Assembly: GCA_964558235.1 (NCBI GenBank)
Contig: CAZLCK010000030.1
Coordinates: 1 to 16,815, forward strand
Reading direction: 5' to 3'
Length of the DNA: 16,815 nt
From: CAZLCK01 sp964558235
GTDB taxonomy: Bacteria; Actinomycetota; Coriobacteriia; Coriobacteriales; CADBOM01
A model generated the notes under the pieces. The model saw only the letters and a list, made by a program, of their open reading frames with translations. It had not been told where the DNA came from and did not search any database. The position numbers and the translations under genes are program-made. Shown one piece after another: positions 14,328 through 16,815 of this stretch (position 1 is its first letter; each line of letters begins with the position of its first letter).

Positions 14328-15758
14328 ATGCAATATAGCCCAAGCAAAATTCCGACAGATCCAGAATTAATGACACCAAACATAGGCGACGAAGGACGCA
14401 TGTCAGATGATGCACGCGCCGCCTTTGCTATGGATTTTGTAAAGCGCAACTCAGTCGATCGTAAATATTACGCTGAATATGATGTAAAACGTGGTCTGCG
14501 TAATAACGATGGGACTGGAGTTGTTGCAGGCATCACTCAAATAAGCAGCGTTCATGGTTATGTTATCGACGAGGGTGACAAAATGCCTGTTGAAGGCCGC
14601 CTTACCTTTAGAGGCTATAACATCTATGACCTAATCAACAACGCTGTTGAAGCTGATCGTTTTGGATTTGAAGAAATTTGTTATCTATTGTTGCTAGGTA
14701 AGCTTCCTGAGGAAAATGAGATAACAATTTTTAGAGAAATTTTGGATGGTTGCCGTGAGCTTCCTGACAACTTCACCTCTGAAAATATCATGCGAAATGT
14801 CACACTAAATATCATGAATATGCTTATGCGTGCTGTTTCGCTTTTGTACTCGTATGACGCGCATGATCCTGAGTCCACAGACCCACGTCATGAAGTCGAA
14901 GTCGCTGTATCGCTTCTTTCGCGTTTGCCTCGTATAGCGGTGCTTTCCTATTACGCAAAGCGTGCTTTTAAGTATAACGAGTCAATGATTTTGCACCGCT
15001 TTATCCCAGGGCAGTCCACCGCTGAGACTATTCTTTCGATGCTTCGTCCAAATAGAGAGTTTACGCATGAAGAGGCTGTGATGCTCGATATCATGTTGAT
15101 GCTTCATGCTGAGCATGGCGGTGGGAATAATTCAACATTTACATGTCGCACACTAACATCTGCAGGCACAGATCCATATTCTGCATATGCTGGCGCGATC
15201 GGTTCACTAAAGGGTGTGAGGCACGGCGGAGCAAATATCAAAGTCTCTGATATGTTTGATGATATTAAGGCTCACGTGGGTGATAATCCAACAGATGGTG
15301 AGCTGATGGATTATCTTCGTAAGATCGTTCGCAAGGAGGCTTTTGATAAATCCGGGCTTATCTATGGTATGGGTCATGCGGTCTATACCCTGTCCGACCC
15401 ACGCGCTGAAATCTGTAGACACCATGCCGGTCGCCTTGTTAAGGGGACGGAATACGAAGGCGATTTTAAGATGCTTGAGAGCATTGCTCGTCTTGCCCCT
15501 GATGCGATTAATGAAGCAAAAGGTTCAAACAGAGTTATTTGTCCGAACATCGACATGTTTAGTGGACTTGTCTATACGATGTTAGGAATTCCTAGAGATC
15601 TATTTACACCACTCTTTGCATGCTCAAGAATGGCTGGTTGGGCAGCACATCGTTTTGAAGAGTTAGTTAGCGGCGGAAAGATTATTCGCCCAGCTTACAA
15701 ATCAATCTTTGACACAGAGGAATATGGTGTGTCTCTTAGCGAGGTAATGGAGACCTAA
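14328..15758 (+). CDS. gltA: Citrate synthase (citrate/2-methylcitrate synthase family)
   Basis: Condenses acetyl-CoA and oxaloacetate to citrate. The ATG at 14328 is set by AAGGAGGT eight bases upstream; an in-frame GTG at 14319 lies inside that ribosome site. 476 residues, as in the long clostridial-type enzymes with an extended N-terminus. Catalytic residues are all present: His263 in HAEHGGGNNSTF, His350 in YGMGHAVYTLSDPRA, and Asp409 in CPNIDMFSGLVYTMLG; the CoA/oxaloacetate arginines are in RHGGAN and the DPRA and CSRMAGWAAHRFEE stretches. Aconitase and isocitrate dehydrogenase are not adjacent. In an anaerobe this would feed an oxidative half-cycle towards 2-oxoglutarate and glutamate. 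2-methylcitrate synthase activity cannot be excluded. It appears to be a single-gene transcript with its own dyad-bearing promoter region. Confidence 0.95.
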   Translation: MQYSPSKIPTDPELMTPNIGDEGRMSDDARAAFAMDFVKRNSVDRKYYAEYDVKRGLRNNDGTGVVAGITQISSVHGYVIDEGDKMPVEGRLTFRGYNIYDLINNAVEADRFGFEEICYLLLLGKLPEENEITIFREILDGCRELPDNFTSENIMRNVTLNIMNMLMRAVSLLYSYDAHDPESTDPRHEVEVAVSLLSRLPRIAVLSYYAKRAFKYNESMILHRFIPGQSTAETILSMLRPNREFTHEEAVMLDIMLMLHAEHGGGNNSTFTCRTLTSAGTDPYSAYAGAIGSLKGVRHGGANIKVSDMFDDIKAHVGDNPTDGELMDYLRKIVRKEAFDKSGLIYGMGHAVYTLSDPRAEICRHHAGRLVKGTEYEGDFKMLESIARLAPDAINEAKGSNRVICPNIDMFSGLVYTMLGIPRDLFTPLFACSRMAGWAAHRFEELVSGGKIIRPAYKSIFDTEEYGVSLSEVMET

Positions 15759-16009
15759 AACAGAGTAGTTCTTCTCTCGAATAAAAACAAAATATCAAGC
15801 AATAACGGCAATAGAGTTCTTTCAGACCCTTTCCAGAAAAGTAGTTTATACGTAAGAAGTCAGGGAAATATTTTCGGCCGAAACTTTTCTAATTCCGCGC
15901 AACACCAACTGCAACCTTGCAGAGTGGGGGGGGGTGGTAGGCTTAGGGAGTTGAGGAAATATTTTCGACTGAAGCTATGAGCACAATAGCTGGCCTAAAA
16001 GGAAATGAA
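15759..16009. other. Spacer between citrate synthase and the C39 peptidase
   Basis: 251 bases without a gene. It carries element A and the G9 homopolymer. I see no convincing terminator for citrate synthase; the stem near CAGAGTAGTTCTTCTCT is weak. No clear promoter could be placed. Confidence 0.5.
15864..15969 (+). mobile_element. Short insertion element A: 76 bases flanked by 15-base direct repeats, with a G9 tract
   Basis: GGAAATATTTTCGGC (15864-15878) and GGAAATATTTTCGAC (15955-15969) differ at one base and enclose 76 bases. The insert starts at once with CGAAACTTTTC (15879-15889), then TAAT, then TCCGCGCAACACC (15894-15906), matching element B. It also holds a hairpin CTGCAA-CC-TTGCAG (15909-15922) and a run of nine Gs (15926-15934). 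It ends 40 bases before the likely start of the peptidase gene, so it may affect that gene's promoter. Confidence 0.5.
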
Positions 16010-16813
16010 GTGAGCCTCAAAAGATTAAGCAAAGTATTAATAATTCCATTTCTTCTGGTGATTGTTGCAATTGGCGTATGCGTTGGGGGATGCGTAGCTG
16101 CTGAAGAACTAGACTACGCAGAAGAGCTAGATTCTAGTGACGACTCTGTTCTAGAGTCGCAGTTAGTTGAGGACATACTAAACGATACCTCCACAGCACT
16201 TATCGAAGACTTTCCAATTGTCTATCAAGATCCAGAGCTTCCAACTGGATGTGAGATTACAGCCTTAACAATGGCACTAAACTATTACGGATATTCTGTA
16301 AGTAAGACCGAGATGGCTTCACAGTATTTGCCCACAGCATCAGCAAATTTTTACTATGGACAAGATGGACTTTTGTATGGACCAGACATGGATGAGTATT
16401 TTGTGGGCGATCCGTTTGGGACCGGTTATATCTGCGGTACAGACGCTATTGTAACAGCTGCAAATGCTTATCTTGAAGACCAAGGTAGCACTTTGTATGC
16501 TGTTGATATCACTGGTAGTACGGTTGAAGAACTATATGTCAGGGTTAGTCAAGGCCAGCCAGTTGTTGTTTGGGTGACAACTGGTATGGAGGATCGCAAC
16601 GCTACACAAGGTTGGTATACAGAAGATGGCAAATATGTTGAGTGGGCTACCAATGATCATGGTGCTGTATTGATTGGCTATACAGAGACTACGGTTGTAG
16701 TTGCTGATCCAATCTCTGGTCTGGCTGAATATGATAAAGAACAATTTGAAGAAGTGTTTGCTTCTAGAGGAAATCAGTGCGTAGTTTTAGAGACCCAAGA
16801 GCTTGATTCGTAA
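16010..16813 (+). CDS. Secreted C39-like cysteine peptidase, probable lipoprotein
   Basis: 267 residues from the GTG at 16010, preferred because AAAAGGA lies six bases upstream and because it gives a compact signal peptide (SLKRLSK followed by LIIPFLLVIVAIGVCVGGC). An ATG at 15977 would add 11 residues without a ribosome site. VGGC at Cys28 resembles a lipobox, so the mature protein may be membrane-anchored outside the cell. An acidic linker (about 30-65) follows. The peptidase_C39_2 domain starts near FPIVYQDPELPTGCEITALTMALNYYG, with catalytic Cys81; the histidine is in NDHGAVLIGY (His217) and the third residue in VADPISG (Asp233). The triad is complete, so activity on an extracellular or wall-linked peptide is plausible; the substrate is unknown. 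There is no ABC exporter beside it, so it is not a bacteriocin-processing C39. Confidence 0.85.
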   Translation: MSLKRLSKVLIIPFLLVIVAIGVCVGGCVAAEELDYAEELDSSDDSVLESQLVEDILNDTSTALIEDFPIVYQDPELPTGCEITALTMALNYYGYSVSKTEMASQYLPTASANFYYGQDGLLYGPDMDEYFVGDPFGTGYICGTDAIVTAANAYLEDQGSTLYAVDITGSTVEELYVRVSQGQPVVVWVTTGMEDRNATQGWYTEDGKYVEWATNDHGAVLIGYTETTVVVADPISGLAEYDKEQFEEVFASRGNQCVVLETQELDS

Positions 16814-16815
16814 TT

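Noticed and set aside
15909..15934. Hairpin CTGCAA-CC-TTGCAG as terminator of citrate synthase
   Set aside because: It is followed by Gs rather than Ts and has a very tight loop.

Overview
The window looks like a fragment of a strictly anaerobic, low-to-moderate GC Gram-positive genome. A member of the Coriobacteriia is my best guess, with a Clostridia-like Firmicute as the alternative; this rests on gene content and family resemblance only. Acetate kinase, aldehyde ferredoxin oxidoreductase remnants, a multi-cluster ferredoxin-type protein and a lone citrate synthase point to fermentative, ferredoxin-based metabolism. The sequence appears to be a short-read assembly. It has two runs of exactly 100 N (3374-3473 and 7756-7855), and in both cases the 55 bases before the Ns are repeated exactly after them. 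This is the signature of two contigs that overlap by one k-mer and were scaffolded without merging, so the real locus is probably 310 bases shorter.

Layout. 1-690 (-): the start of a large membrane protein (DUF6020-like) in visibly GC-richer DNA. 825-1511 (-): a HAD phosphatase/phosphoglucomutase-like protein. 1512-1969: an AT-rich, repeat-bearing spacer. 1970-3367 (+): dnaB. 3514-3663: a small insertion with inverted ends and 15-base direct repeats. 3819-5024 (+): ackA, convergent with 5316-6608 (-), a dGTPase-like HD hydrolase, with terminators and tandem repeats between them. 6758-7973: a gene graveyard, holding an internal piece of an aldehyde ferredoxin oxidoreductase (+) facing a fused remnant (-) made of a ThiF/HesA N-terminus and the C-terminus of an FAD oxidoreductase with a BFD-type [2Fe-2S] domain. 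7985-9517 (-): DUF1015 protein with a 12-residue tandem repeat insertion. 9590-11524 (-): an aldehyde-dehydrogenase-fold protein lacking the catalytic cysteine. 11695-14107 (+): a Maf/5-formyl-THF cyclo-ligase fusion overlapping a polyferredoxin-like gene. 14328-15758 (+): citrate synthase. 16010-16813 (+): a secreted C39-like cysteine peptidase, probably a lipoprotein.

The most interesting signal is a set of three short intergenic elements (60, 76 and 120 bases). Each has an end reading CGAAACTTTTC lying against a 13-15 base direct repeat. They sit downstream of dnaB, upstream of citrate synthase and upstream of the C39 peptidase. They look like a small, non-coding, non-autonomous mobile element family with unusually long target duplications. 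One assembly break falls exactly at the base where filled and empty alleles of one element would diverge.

The genes do not form one pathway. The clearest functional units are the Maf-FCL/ferredoxin translationally overlapping pair and the minus-strand DUF1015-ThiF pair, the latter now truncated. I saw no tRNA, rRNA, CRISPR array, phage module or intact transposase gene.
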